In this document: positions 35,738 to 45,109 of the stretch, piece after piece
Numbering within the stretch: the stretch's first letter is position 1
How the letters are laid out: each line of letters begins with the position of its first letter
Translations under genes and position numbers: made by a program
DNA from: Phenylobacterium montanum
GTDB lineage: Bacteria > Pseudomonadota > Alphaproteobacteria > Caulobacterales > Caulobacteraceae
Length of the DNA: 64,000 nucleotides
Direction of reading: 5' to 3'
Assembly (NCBI RefSeq): GCF_018135625.1
Contig: NZ_CP073078.1
Span: forward strand, 2,140,501 to 2,204,500
Notes under the pieces: generated by a model
Databases searched by the model: none
The model's input: the letters and a program-made list of their open reading frames with translations, nothing else
What the model was told of the DNA's origin: nothing

Positions 35738-36907
35738 ATGATCCTCACCCCCTCCGATCTGGACTCCCTCGCCGACGCCGTCGCCGACGCCGCAGAAGCG
35801 CGCGAGCCGATCGAAATCCTCGGCGGCGGCGCCCTGCGGGCCATGGGCCGGCCGGTGAACGCGCCGCGCACCCTCTCGACCGCCAGGCTGGACAAGATCC
35901 ACTTCTATGAACCCGACGAACTGGTGATCAGCCTCGAGGCCGGTGTTCCCCTCGACCTCGTCGAGCAGACCCTCGCCGCCTCGGGCCAGCAGCTGGCTTT
36001 CGAGCCGCCGGACTTCTCCCGCCTGCTCCAAACCGACGCCCCACGCACTATTGGAGGAACGATCGCCGCCAACTTTTCCGGCCCGCGCCGCTTCCAGGCG
36101 GGCGCTGCGCGCGACCATCTCCTGGGCTTCACCGCCGTCAACGGGCGGGGCGAGGTGGTCAAATCCGGCGGGCGAGTGGTCAAGAACGTCACCGGCTACG
36201 ACCTCTCCAAGCTCGTCGCCGGGTCCTGGGGTACGCTGGCGGTGCTGTCGACCGTGACCTTGAAGGTGCTGCCCAGGCTAGAGACCTCCGCCAGCCTGGT
36301 GGTCCTGGGCGCCATGCCCGAGGCGGCTGTGCGCCTGTTCGCCCGAGCCCTGTCCCATCCCCTAGATGTCACCGGCGCCGCCTGGCTGCCGCACGGCCCC
36401 TGGGGCGAGCGGCCGGCGGCGGTGCTGCGCGTGGAAGGCTTCGCCCGCTCGGTGGCCGAGCGGCTGGACCTTCTCGCCGACCTTGACGAGGGCGCGGCCA
36501 GCCTCCGGCTAGACGAGGCTGAAAGCGAGGCGCTGTGGCGCGGCGTGCGTGACGGCGACCCGCTCGCCGCGGGCGAAGCCGCAATCTGGCGGATATCCGT
36601 TCCGCCCCTGGCCGGCCCTGAACTCCTGGCCGCCGTTCCTGACTCGCCGGCCTATCTCGACTGGGCCGGCGGCCTTGCCTGGATGGCGGTCCCGCCGGAG
36701 CCCGCCCTTGGCGTCGGGCGGATCGCCGCCGTCCTCGCCCGTCACGGCGGCCACGCCAGCATGGTGCGGGCGCCGGCAGAGCTTCGCGCCGCCATCGACG
36801 CCCCTCCGGCCCTACCCGCCCCGCTGGCCGCCCTGACCGCCCGGGTCAAGGACGCCTTCGACCCTCTGCGCGTGCTCAATCCCGGCCGCCTCTACAGGGA
36901 TCTCTGA
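35738..36907 (+). CDS. glcE: Glycolate oxidase subunit GlcE, FAD-binding
   Basis: A 389-aa FAD-domain protein, shorter than GlcD. It has ILGGGALRAMGRPV, IGGTIAANFSGPRRFQAGAARDHLLGFTAVNGRGEVVKSGGRVVKNVTGYDLSKLVAGSWGTLAVL, typical of GlcE, and ends DAFDPLRVLNPGRLYRDL. The ATG at 35738 immediately follows the repeat that carries its ribosome binding site. It is the second flavin subunit of the glycolate oxidase complex. Four bases separate it from glcF. Confidence 0.93.
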   Translation: MILTPSDLDSLADAVADAAEAREPIEILGGGALRAMGRPVNAPRTLSTARLDKIHFYEPDELVISLEAGVPLDLVEQTLAASGQQLAFEPPDFSRLLQTDAPRTIGGTIAANFSGPRRFQAGAARDHLLGFTAVNGRGEVVKSGGRVVKNVTGYDLSKLVAGSWGTLAVLSTVTLKVLPRLETSASLVVLGAMPEAAVRLFARALSHPLDVTGAAWLPHGPWGERPAAVLRVEGFARSVAERLDLLADLDEGAASLRLDEAESEALWRGVRDGDPLAAGEAAIWRISVPPLAGPELLAAVPDSPAYLDWAGGLAWMAVPPEPALGVGRIAAVLARHGGHASMVRAPAELRAAIDAPPALPAPLAALTARVKDAFDPLRVLNPGRLYRDL

Positions 36908-36911
36908 GCCG

Positions 36912-38213
36912 ATGCGCACCAATTTCAGCGACGCTCAGCTGGCCGACGCCGACACCCGCGAGAGCGAGCAGATCCTGAGGAACTGCGTCCACTGCGGCTT
37001 CTGCCAGGCCACCTGCCCGACCTACACCCTGCTTGGCGACGAACTCGACAGTCCCCGCGGCCGCATCTACCTGATCAAGGACATGCTGGAGACAGGCCGC
37101 CCGGCCGGCCCGCGCGAGGCCAAGCACATCGACCGGTGCCTCTCATGCCTCTCCTGCATGACCACCTGTCCTTCCGGCGTCCACTACGGCCACCTGGTCG
37201 ACCACGCCCGCGCCTGGATTGAACAGACCTACAAGCGGCCCCGGTCGGAGCGGTTGGTGCGGTCAATGCTGGCCTGGCTGATGCCCCGCCGCGGCGCTTT
37301 CCGCCTCGCTGCGCGCCTGGGCGGGCTGGCGCGGCCCTTCGCCGGCCTGCTGCCCGGCCCGCTGCAGACCATGGCCCGGCTCGCCCCCGCGAAGGTCGCC
37401 GGACCCGCCGCCGTCGACCGGCCGCAGGTGTTTCTCGCCAAGGGCCAGCGCCGGATGCGGGTCGCGATGCTGTCGGGCTGCGTCCAGCCGGTGCTCTCTC
37501 CTGAGATCAACGCCGCCACCATACGCCTCCTGACCCGCCACGGCTGCGAAGTGGTGGTCGCCCGCGGCGTAGGGTGCTGCGGAGCCCTGCCGCACCACCT
37601 CGGCAAGACCGATCCGGCGCTCGTCATGGCGCGCGCCAATATCGACGCCTGGACCCGCGAGCTGGACGGCGCCGGCCTCGATGCGGTGGTGGTCAACGCC
37701 TCCGGCTGCGGCGTGGTGGTCAAGGACTACGGCCACATGCTGCGCGAAGACCCCGCCTACGCCGCCAAGGCCGCCCGCATCGCCGCCCTGGCCCGCGATC
37801 CAGCGGAAATTCTTACCGAGCTCGGCCTGATGAGCCCGACCGCCCAAATCGGCCTGAGCATCGCCTACCACCCGGCCTGTTCGATGCAGCACGGCCAGAA
37901 GATCCGCGACGAGCCCAAGGCTCTGCTGCGCGCCGCAGGCTTCGAAGTGCGCGAAATCCGCGACGCCCACCTCTGCTGCGGCTCGGCCGGGACCTACAAC
38001 ATCCTGCAGCCCGAGATCGCCGGCCAATTGCGCGAGCAGAAGGCCGGCCACATCCGGGCGACCGGCGCCGACCTCGTAGCCAGTGGCAATATCGGCTGCA
38101 TCACCCATCTTTCCGGTGCGGCGGGCCGCCCGGTCGTCCACACGGTCGAACTGCTCGACTGGGCGACCGGTGGGCCAAAGCCCGCCGCCCTCGCAGGCCG
38201 CTCCACGATCTGA
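36912..38213 (+). CDS. glcF: Glycolate oxidase iron-sulfur subunit GlcF
   Basis: A 433-aa protein with two [4Fe-4S] ferredoxin motifs, CVHCGFCQATCP and CLSCLSCMTTCP, in the first 100 residues, and two CCG (cysteine-rich) domains with VGCCGALPHHLG and HLCCGSAGTYNILQP. It carries electrons from GlcD/GlcE to the quinone pool at the membrane. It is the last gene of glcDEF. An acyltransferase gene follows on the same strand with its own weak start. Confidence 0.95.
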   Translation: MRTNFSDAQLADADTRESEQILRNCVHCGFCQATCPTYTLLGDELDSPRGRIYLIKDMLETGRPAGPREAKHIDRCLSCLSCMTTCPSGVHYGHLVDHARAWIEQTYKRPRSERLVRSMLAWLMPRRGAFRLAARLGGLARPFAGLLPGPLQTMARLAPAKVAGPAAVDRPQVFLAKGQRRMRVAMLSGCVQPVLSPEINAATIRLLTRHGCEVVVARGVGCCGALPHHLGKTDPALVMARANIDAWTRELDGAGLDAVVVNASGCGVVVKDYGHMLREDPAYAAKAARIAALARDPAEILTELGLMSPTAQIGLSIAYHPACSMQHGQKIRDEPKALLRAAGFEVREIRDAHLCCGSAGTYNILQPEIAGQLREQKAGHIRATGADLVASGNIGCITHLSGAAGRPVVHTVELLDWATGGPKPAALAGRSTI

Positions 38214-38248
38214 TAGTCAGGGCGCAAGAAGACTTCACCGGAGACGCC

Positions 38249-39298
38249 TTGACGCGCGTTCGCTCCATCCAGGCGCTCAGGGCGCTGGCCGCCCTGTCGG
38301 TCGTGCTCTACCACGCCTGCCAGTGGGCCAATGCCGGCTTCGCCATCGGTGCGGCGGGGGTCGACATCTTCTTCGTCATCTCTGGCTTTGTCATGTGGAC
38401 CACGATCCAGGACCCGGGCCTGACGCCGGGCCGGTTCGTGCAGCGCCGCTTCTGGCGCGTGGCGCCAGCCTATTGGCTGGTCACCGCCATCGTCGCCGCC
38501 GTCGCCCTGGCCGCGCCCAACCTGATGTCCAAGGTCTATGTGACCCCCAGCCACGCCCTCCTGTCCTTCGCCTTCATCCAGCACGACGATCCCTCGGGCG
38601 TGCCGTTTCCCTTGCTGCCGGTGGGCTGGAGCCTGAACTACGAGGCGATCTTCTACGCCATCGTCGCCTTCGCGCTTTTGGCGCCCGCAAGGCGGCGGTT
38701 CGGCCGCATCGCCGGGGGGCTCATCGGGGTGATGCTGCTGGGCATCGTCCCGCCCATCTCCCTGTTCCTGCTGGGCCAGGAGCGGCTGGGCGAGGTCTTC
38801 CAGAAGCCGTTCTTCCTGTTCGCCAACCCGATGATGATGCAGTTCCTGGCCGGGGTGGTGATCGCCAAGCTGAGGCTGGAACGCCGCCTGCCGCGACACG
38901 GCGCCGGCTGGGGGCTGGTGATGACGGCGCTCATCATGTTCGTCGTCTTGTCCTTCTTCGACCTCTACGCCAGCCTCTGGCGGCCGATCCTCTGGGGGAC
39001 CCCGGCGGCCCTCTTGGTCGCGGGCGCGGTCAGCCTGGAAGCGGACGGTCGGGTGCTGGCGAACCGCCTGACCGACCGCCTGGGCGAGGCGTCCTATTCG
39101 CTCTACCTCTGCCACTGGCCGGTGGTGGTGATCCTGGCCAATACGATCGGCGTGGCCCGGCCGGCCCTGTTCGTGCCCCTGGCCTTCGGAAGTGCGGTCG
39201 CCGCCGGCCTCATCTACTGGCGGCTGGTCGAACGACCGCTGGCGCGTGTGCGCCTCAGCCTGAAACCTCAGCTGGCGGCGGAGCCTGCCGCCAGCTGA
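38249..39298 (+). CDS. Acyltransferase 3 family membrane protein
   Basis: A 349-aa integral membrane acyltransferase of the OafA/NodX type, proposed from the TTG at 38249 (GGAG 5 bases upstream). Family features are SIQALRALAALSVVLYHACQW with the catalytic His, FFVISGFVMW and R-x10-H-like FVQRRFWRVAPAYWLV, and ten or so hydrophobic helices. It would O-acetylate a sugar or other surface polymer. The 35-base gap to glcF could place it in the same transcript, though the functions look unrelated. Confidence 0.85.
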   Translation: MTRVRSIQALRALAALSVVLYHACQWANAGFAIGAAGVDIFFVISGFVMWTTIQDPGLTPGRFVQRRFWRVAPAYWLVTAIVAAVALAAPNLMSKVYVTPSHALLSFAFIQHDDPSGVPFPLLPVGWSLNYEAIFYAIVAFALLAPARRRFGRIAGGLIGVMLLGIVPPISLFLLGQERLGEVFQKPFFLFANPMMMQFLAGVVIAKLRLERRLPRHGAGWGLVMTALIMFVVLSFFDLYASLWRPILWGTPAALLVAGAVSLEADGRVLANRLTDRLGEASYSLYLCHWPVVVILANTIGVARPALFVPLAFGSAVAAGLIYWRLVERPLARVRLSLKPQLAAEPAAS

Positions 39299-39305
39299 TC
39301 CAGCC

Positions 39306-40379
39306 TCAAGCCGCCGCTTCCCGCTCCAGCAGCGCCCGCTTGCGCTCCACGCCCCAGCGATAGCCGGACAGGTCGCCGTCCTGCCGCACTACCCGGTGGC
39401 AGGGGATGGCCACCGCCAGGCTGTTGGCGGCGCAGGCCTGGGCGACGGCGCGGACGGCCCTGGGCGCGCCGATCTTCTCGGCGATCGCCTGATAGCTGGC
39501 GGTCTCGCCGACCGGGATCTGACGCAGGGCGCTCCACACCCTCTGCTGGAAGGCGGTGCCGCGCACGTCCAGCGGCAGGTCCAGCCCCACCTGCGGCTGC
39601 TCCACCAGGCCGATCACCTGCGCGACCCACTGTTCATAAGCCGCATCGGCGCCCACCAGCCGCGCCTTGGGGAAGCGGTCCTGCAGGTCGCGCACCAGGG
39701 CGTCCGGGTCGTCGCCCAGCAGGATGGCGCAGACCCCCTTGTCCGACTGCGCCACCAGGATTGCGCCCAGGGAGCACTGGCCGACGGCGAAGCGGATCTC
39801 GGCCCCCACCCCGCCGGCGCGCCAGGCCTTGGGCGTCATGCCCAGCATCGGCCCCGCCGCCTCGTAGAAGCGGCTGGAGGCGTTGAAGCCGGCGTCATAG
39901 AGGGCCTCGGTCACTGATCCGGCCCTCGGCAGGGCCTCGCGCACCCGCTCCGCCCGGTGGGCGGCGGCATAGGCGCGGGGCGTCACCCCGGTGACCGCCT
40001 TGAACACCCGGTGGAAGTGGAACGGGCTGAGGCCCGCGGCGCGGGCGAGGTCTTCCAGTTGCGGCGGGGTCTCGGCCGCCTCAATGCGGCGGCAGACCTC
40101 AGCGACCATGGCCGCCTCGCGCTGCTCGCGCGGCGCCTCGTTGGGCCGGCAGCGCTTGCAGGGGCGAAAGCCCGCCGCCTCGGCCGCCGCCGGGGTCAGG
40201 TGGTACGCGACGTTCTTTGGATTGGCCAGGCGCGCGGCGCAGGACGGCCGGCAATAGACCCCCGTCGAGCGGACGGAATAGAAGAAGCTTCCATCAGCCG
40301 CCTTGTCGCGGGCGACGATTGCGCTCCAGCGGGGATCCTGGTCGGCGGGACGGCTCATCGTGTGGACCATAGCGTCCAT
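39306..40379 (-). CDS. ada: Ada-type bifunctional regulator / O6-methylguanine-DNA methyltransferase
   Basis: A 357-aa three-part protein. The N-terminal zinc domain has the Cys set TGVYCRPSC and PCKRC for repair of methyl phosphotriesters. It is followed by an AraC-type HTH (LSPFHFHRVFKAVTGVTPRAYAAAHR) and a C-terminal methyltransferase with the acceptor Cys in AIPCHRVV. When methylated, Ada activates alkylation-response genes. Several ATG codons exist; 40379 has AAGGA upstream at good spacing. The gene converges on the acyltransferase and is divergent from the M20 peptidase gene. Confidence 0.93.
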   Translation of the reverse strand: MDAMVHTMSRPADQDPRWSAIVARDKAADGSFFYSVRSTGVYCRPSCAARLANPKNVAYHLTPAAAEAAGFRPCKRCRPNEAPREQREAAMVAEVCRRIEAAETPPQLEDLARAAGLSPFHFHRVFKAVTGVTPRAYAAAHRAERVREALPRAGSVTEALYDAGFNASSRFYEAAGPMLGMTPKAWRAGGVGAEIRFAVGQCSLGAILVAQSDKGVCAILLGDDPDALVRDLQDRFPKARLVGADAAYEQWVAQVIGLVEQPQVGLDLPLDVRGTAFQQRVWSALRQIPVGETASYQAIAEKIGAPRAVRAVAQACAANSLAVAIPCHRVVRQDGDLSGYRWGVERKRALLEREAAA

Positions 40380-40510
40380 GGGACTGTTCCTTTCAAGCAT
40401 CCATATCGTGAGCCGGACCATGGCCGCCAAGCCAAGGCCCCGCACTCCGCCGCTTGCGATTGAATTGAAGCCCCGTTCCGCGCCGCGAGTTTCCGCGCTA
40501 AGCCTCGCCG

Positions 40511-41929
40511 ATGACCGACACCGCCAAACTCGCCGCCTTCGTGGATCAGGTCTGGGATCAGGAGATCATCCCCACCCTGACCGACTACATCCGCATCCCC
40601 AACAAGTCGCCGATGTTCGACCCTGACTGGGCTGCACACGGCTACATGGACCGGGCCGTCGCCCTGTTCGAGGCCTGGGCAAGGCCCAAGGTCGAGGCCA
40701 TCCCCGGCGCCACCATCGAGGTCATACGCCTGGACGGCCGCACGCCGGTGATCTTCGCGGTCATCCCGGGCGATGGCCCGACCACCCTGCTCTACGGCCA
40801 CCTTGACAAGCAGCCGGAGATGACCGGCTGGGCTGAGGGCTTCGGCCCCTGGGAGCCGGTGATCAAGGACGGCAAGCTCTATGGTCGCGGCGGGGCCGAT
40901 GACGGCTACGCCCTGTTCGGCGCCCTGACCGCGATCATGGGCCTGCGCGAGCAGGGCATAGCCCACGGGCGCTGCGTGATCCTGATCGAGGCCTGTGAGG
41001 AGAGCGGCAGCTACGACCTGCCCTTCTATGTCGAGCATCTGGCGGAGCGGATCGGCCAGCCCAGTCTGGTGATCTGCCTGGATTCCGGTTGCGGCAACTA
41101 TGACCAGCTGTGGCTGACCACTTCGCTGCGCGGCCTGACGGGCGGAACCCTGAAGGTCGAGGTGCTGGAGGAAGGCGTCCATTCCGGTTCGGCCTCGGGC
41201 ATCGTCCCCTCCAGCTTCCGCATCCTGCGCCAGCTGATCGCCCGGATAGAGGACCAGGACACTGGCCAGGTGCGCCCCGACGCCTTCGCCGCCGAAATCC
41301 CTGCGGCACGGGTCGCCCAGGCCAACAAGGCGGCCGAGGCCCTGGGCGAGGAGGTCTGGCGCGCCATGCCCTTCATCCCAGGCATGAGGCCGGTCACCGA
41401 CGACCCTACCGAGCTGTTGCTGAACCGCACCTGGCGGCCGCAGCTCGCGGTGACCGGCGCCGCCGGACTGCCGCCGATCGAGAACGCCGGCAACGTACTG
41501 CGCCCCTTCACCACGGCCAAGCTCAGCCTGCGCCTGCCGCCTACCGCCGACGCCGAGGCCGCTGGCGACGCCCTGAAGGCGCTCCTCGAACGCGACCCGC
41601 CCTATGGGGCCAAGATCAGCTTCACCCCCGACCACGCCGGCGCCGGCTGGAACGCACCGGACCTGGCGCCCTGGCTCGAAGCCTCGCTGGAGCGCGCCTC
41701 AACCGCGGCTTTCGGCAAGCCGGCGGCCATGATCGGCGAAGGCGGCAGCATCCCCTTCATGGGCATGCTGGGCGAACGCTTCCCGGCGGCGCAATTCGTC
41801 ATCACCGGCGTGCTCGGCCCACACTCCAACGCCCACGGCCCCAACGAATTCCTGCACATCCAGATGGGCAAGAACGTCACTGCCTGCATGGCGATGATCC
41901 TGGAGGATCACGTCAAGGCGATGGGCTGA
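40511..41929 (+). CDS. M20 family metallopeptidase / dipeptidase
   Basis: A 472-aa di-zinc peptidase. Metal and catalytic residues are visible in LLYGHLDKQPE (His, Asp), GRGGADDGYA (bridging Asp), EACEESGSYDLPFY (Glu-Glu pair) and the C-terminal GPHSNAHGPNEFLHIQM (distal His). A dimerisation lid lies between. It is likely a cytosolic dipeptidase or related amidohydrolase. It is divergent from ada and is followed convergently by a DUF1272 gene after four bases. Confidence 0.9.
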   Translation: MTDTAKLAAFVDQVWDQEIIPTLTDYIRIPNKSPMFDPDWAAHGYMDRAVALFEAWARPKVEAIPGATIEVIRLDGRTPVIFAVIPGDGPTTLLYGHLDKQPEMTGWAEGFGPWEPVIKDGKLYGRGGADDGYALFGALTAIMGLREQGIAHGRCVILIEACEESGSYDLPFYVEHLAERIGQPSLVICLDSGCGNYDQLWLTTSLRGLTGGTLKVEVLEEGVHSGSASGIVPSSFRILRQLIARIEDQDTGQVRPDAFAAEIPAARVAQANKAAEALGEEVWRAMPFIPGMRPVTDDPTELLLNRTWRPQLAVTGAAGLPPIENAGNVLRPFTTAKLSLRLPPTADAEAAGDALKALLERDPPYGAKISFTPDHAGAGWNAPDLAPWLEASLERASTAAFGKPAAMIGEGGSIPFMGMLGERFPAAQFVITGVLGPHSNAHGPNEFLHIQMGKNVTACMAMILEDHVKAMG

Positions 41930-41932
41930 ACC

Positions 41933-42244
41933 TCACCGCTGCTGCGGCGGGATATCCTTCAGCCGCGCCGTCAAAGCCGCGATCTCCTCCGGAGAGCGCT
42001 TCAGGCGCACGCGCTTTTCCGAAGGCGGCTGACGCGTGGCCGAGGCGCCCTCGCGCCACTCGTGCGCCGGCCGGATAGGGCGGGCCTGGAAGCCGCCGCC
42101 GCAGTTGGGGCAGACATTGGCCAGATGCGCCTCCACGCAATCGGCGCAGAAGGTGCATTCGTAGCTGCAGATCCGCGCCTCCAGGCTGGCCGGCGGCAGG
42201 TCCTTGTCGCACCATTCGCAATTGGGCCGCAGTTCCAGCGCCAT
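41933..42244 (-). CDS. DUF1272 zinc-ribbon protein
   Basis: A 103-aa protein from the ATG at 42244 (GGGAGGA 6 bases upstream). It starts MALELRPNCEWCDKDLPPAS and has further Cys pairs, ICSYECTFCADC and CPNCGGGF, giving eight Cys likely to bind two zinc ions, the DUF1272 pattern. The C-terminal half is charged. Function is unknown; perhaps a small regulatory or metal protein. Confidence 0.87.
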   Translation of the reverse strand: MALELRPNCEWCDKDLPPASLEARICSYECTFCADCVEAHLANVCPNCGGGFQARPIRPAHEWREGASATRQPPSEKRVRLKRSPEEIAALTARLKDIPPQQR

Positions 42245-42324
42245 GGTCGTCCTCCCTCGGCAGACCCGACCATGGCGGTCGGAGCCGACCGAAGCAAAGG
42301 ACAATTCCGCCTCGATCGCCGCCA

Positions 42325-44685
42325 TCAATATCGCGCCCGGACGGTCACGCCGAAGGTCCTGGGGTCGCCCGGCAGGGCCGTCAGCGCCCCGGTATTGCCG
42401 ACACCCGCGCCGACGAAGCTGAAATAGTCGGCGTCGAACAGGTTCTTGGCCCAGATGTCGGCGTCCCAGCGCCCGTCCCGCGAACGCAGGCCCAGGCGGG
42501 CGTTGACCAGGGTCAGGGCCGGCAGCCTGCTATAGATGGAATCCGTCGCCGCCGAATAAAGCGAACTGCGGTAGCTGTAGTCGACGCCGGCATAGGCCTC
42601 CGCCTCGTGCGGCCCCAGCGCCAGGCCATGGCTGTATTCGCCGCCCGCTGACGCCGCCCAACGCGGGGTCCCGCCCAGGGGCCGGCCGCTGAGGTCGCAA
42701 TGCGGCTGGTTCACATGCTCCAGGCCGCAGGGCGCGTCGGCATAGGAAATATAGGTCGCCTCGTCCCAGGTGGCCGAGGCGTAGAGCGACAGCCCGTCGA
42801 TCGGCTGGGCCTGGGCGTCCAGCTCGAAACCCCGCGAACGCACCTTGGGAATGTTGGACAGATACTGCTTGGCCGTCGCCGGGTCGGTGATGTTGGCCTG
42901 ATAGTCGCTGTCCTCCTGCCAGAACCCGTCGGCGTTCAGGGTCACATGGCCGTCCAGCAGGCGCGTCTTCAGGCCGACCTCGTAGCTGTCGATCGATTCC
43001 GGCGCCACCACAGGGCTCACGCCCGCAGGCAACTGGGTCAGGTTCAGCCCGCCCGACTTGAAACCCCGGGCATAGGTCGCATAGGCCAGCACGTCGCTGG
43101 TCACCTGATAGGCGATGTTGGCCTGGCCTGAGACGTCGCCCTTGCCATCGCGGATGCTGAAGGCCACCGACCGGCCCAGCGCCAAGCGATAGGGGGCGAA
43201 GGCCGCCAAAGCGCCGGTCAGCGGGACCCCGCCGGAAGCCAACTGGTGGAACCGACCGTTCTTGTCGTCATAGGTGTAGCGCAAGCCCCCGGTCAGGCTG
43301 AGGCGCGAGGTGAAATGCCAGGTCGCCTGGCCGAAGGCGGCATAGCTCGTCGTATCGAAACTGCCGGTCCCGGTCAGGGTATAGCCGCTGGCCACCGCCG
43401 AGGGGACCGCCGCGCCTAGGAAGAAGGCGCTGCCCGCGTCGCCGAACTGCTGCAGAATGCGCGCATCCACCTGTTCGCGGAAATAGTAGAGGCCGGCGAC
43501 ATAGTCGATCCGGTTGACCCCGGTCGAGGCGATCCTCAACTCCTGGCTCAGCTGGTTCTGGGCGTCGGCGTTCTGGCTGTAGGTCAGGACCGACAGGGGC
43601 GTGTAGTCGGAGTCGTTCGACGGCCACCAGTTCCAGAACCGCCAGGCGGTGATCGACGTGATCACCGCCTTGGGCAGGCTCCATTCCGTCTGAAGCGAGA
43701 TCCCGCCGGTCTCTTGGCGCGCCTGGACCTTGGAATTGGTGTCCGCCTTGCGGGCGAAAGGGTCCAGCAGCGGCGTATAGCCCAGGCCCTCGACGATCCT
43801 GACGAAGTTCTTGCCGTTGGGCGGCAGGACCGCACCGGCCAGGACCAGGTCGCAGCAATTGGCGTCCTGTTTGGAATAGTCGGCGATCAGTTTGACCTTG
43901 AGGTCCGATGTCGGGACCCACAGCAATTGGCCGCGTGCGGTCAGGTTGAGATAGCCGTTGACCTTGTCGCCAGTGGCAAGGTTGGTCACTGTACCCTCGC
44001 GGGTGCTGCTGGCCAGCGACAGGCGGCCCGCCAGCTGGTCGTCGATCAAGGGGCCCGAGACCTGGGCCTTGGTCTGGAACAGGCCGTAGTCGCCGCCCGT
44101 CAGCTCCAGGCTGGCTTCCGGCTTGAAGCTCGGCGCGGCGCTGGTGATGCTGATGGCGCCGGCGGTGGTGTTCTTGCCGAACAGGGTGCCCTGCGGCCCG
44201 CGCAGCACCTCGATGCGATCGACGTCGGCCAGCTCGAAGGTCGCGGCCGCTGGGCGGTCATAATAGACCTGATCCACGTAGAAGCCGACGCCCGGCTCCA
44301 GCCCGTCGCTGGCCAGGCCGACATTGGCCCCCAGCCCCCGGATGTTGATGTTGGCGTTGCGGGCGTTGAAGAAGGTGAACTGGATGCTGGGCACGAACTG
44401 GGACACCTGGGCGATGCCCGTGGTGTCGGTCTTGGCCAGCAGGGCGCCGCCGAGCACAGTCAGGGCGATCGGCACTTTCTGAGAATCCTCTGAGCGATGA
44501 CGGGCGGTGACCACGATCTGGCTGACCGCAGCGTCATCGAGGCCCGGAGAGGCGGCGGCCGCGGCGGCGCTGTCGGCCGCTCGAGCGGGGCTGGCCAGGA
44601 CGGCCAGGGCGGTGGCGCCCATCAGGCCAGCCAGGAGCGATCGCGGGCTCGGGGCGCGGGCGGGGATGCGATAGGGCGGGTTCAT
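42325..44685 (-). CDS. TonB-dependent outer-membrane receptor
   Basis: A 786-aa receptor with a signal peptide (LLAGLMGATALAVLASPARA), a TonB box (SQIVVTARHR), a plug domain (INIRGLGANVGLASDGLEPGVGFYVDQVYYDR and EVLRGPQGTLFGKNTTAGAISITSA) and a 22-strand barrel ending in the outer-membrane aromatic signature (GVTVRARY). It lacks an N-terminal signalling domain. It is divergent from the GPH symporter and the AtsK/TauD-like dioxygenase across a 424-base gap, and probably imports the same sulfur compound. Substrate is inferred only. Confidence 0.9.
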   Translation of the reverse strand: MNPPYRIPARAPSPRSLLAGLMGATALAVLASPARAADSAAAAAASPGLDDAAVSQIVVTARHRSEDSQKVPIALTVLGGALLAKTDTTGIAQVSQFVPSIQFTFFNARNANINIRGLGANVGLASDGLEPGVGFYVDQVYYDRPAAATFELADVDRIEVLRGPQGTLFGKNTTAGAISITSAAPSFKPEASLELTGGDYGLFQTKAQVSGPLIDDQLAGRLSLASSTREGTVTNLATGDKVNGYLNLTARGQLLWVPTSDLKVKLIADYSKQDANCCDLVLAGAVLPPNGKNFVRIVEGLGYTPLLDPFARKADTNSKVQARQETGGISLQTEWSLPKAVITSITAWRFWNWWPSNDSDYTPLSVLTYSQNADAQNQLSQELRIASTGVNRIDYVAGLYYFREQVDARILQQFGDAGSAFFLGAAVPSAVASGYTLTGTGSFDTTSYAAFGQATWHFTSRLSLTGGLRYTYDDKNGRFHQLASGGVPLTGALAAFAPYRLALGRSVAFSIRDGKGDVSGQANIAYQVTSDVLAYATYARGFKSGGLNLTQLPAGVSPVVAPESIDSYEVGLKTRLLDGHVTLNADGFWQEDSDYQANITDPATAKQYLSNIPKVRSRGFELDAQAQPIDGLSLYASATWDEATYISYADAPCGLEHVNQPHCDLSGRPLGGTPRWAASAGGEYSHGLALGPHEAEAYAGVDYSYRSSLYSAATDSIYSRLPALTLVNARLGLRSRDGRWDADIWAKNLFDADYFSFVGAGVGNTGALTALPGDPRTFGVTVRARY

Positions 44686-45109
44686 GGCGGCCTCGGACTT
44701 TCATGAGAGGGATCGTCTTTTCGGCCCGGCCGATGCTGAGGGAGTCGGCGGGCGGCCCTAGCTGCTGATCGAGACCGCAGCGCGTTTCACGCCAGTTTTT
44801 CTATAATCACTATCAATTCAATATGAATTAAGCGGACGCCCGATCGATCCCCAACCCAGTGGGAGGCCCAACCGGAACGAGCAGCAGAAGTCGCCATGAT
44901 ATTGAATTATCCGTGATATTTCACTCGCCGCCCTACTTTTGGGACAGAGCAGCGCCCGTCGCTTGCACGCGACAAGATGCCGGGCGGGCGCCGCCGCGCC
45001 GATCAATTACATATAATTTTGATAGGAATAATAGTTTTTCTTCGTTGCCGGGAGACCGCCCCGTTTCGCAACCTCAAGGTCCTGACGACAGCGCCAACGA
45101 GGCCGGTTC
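44686..45109. other. 424-base divergent promoter region, AT-rich
   Basis: Lies between the TonB receptor and symporter starts. GC content drops sharply over about 44795-45045. It contains a 15-base palindrome (AATTCA/TGAATT around ATA, 44815-44829) and several AT-rich stretches suitable for promoters. No gene or clear known regulator box is recognised. Confidence 0.5.
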
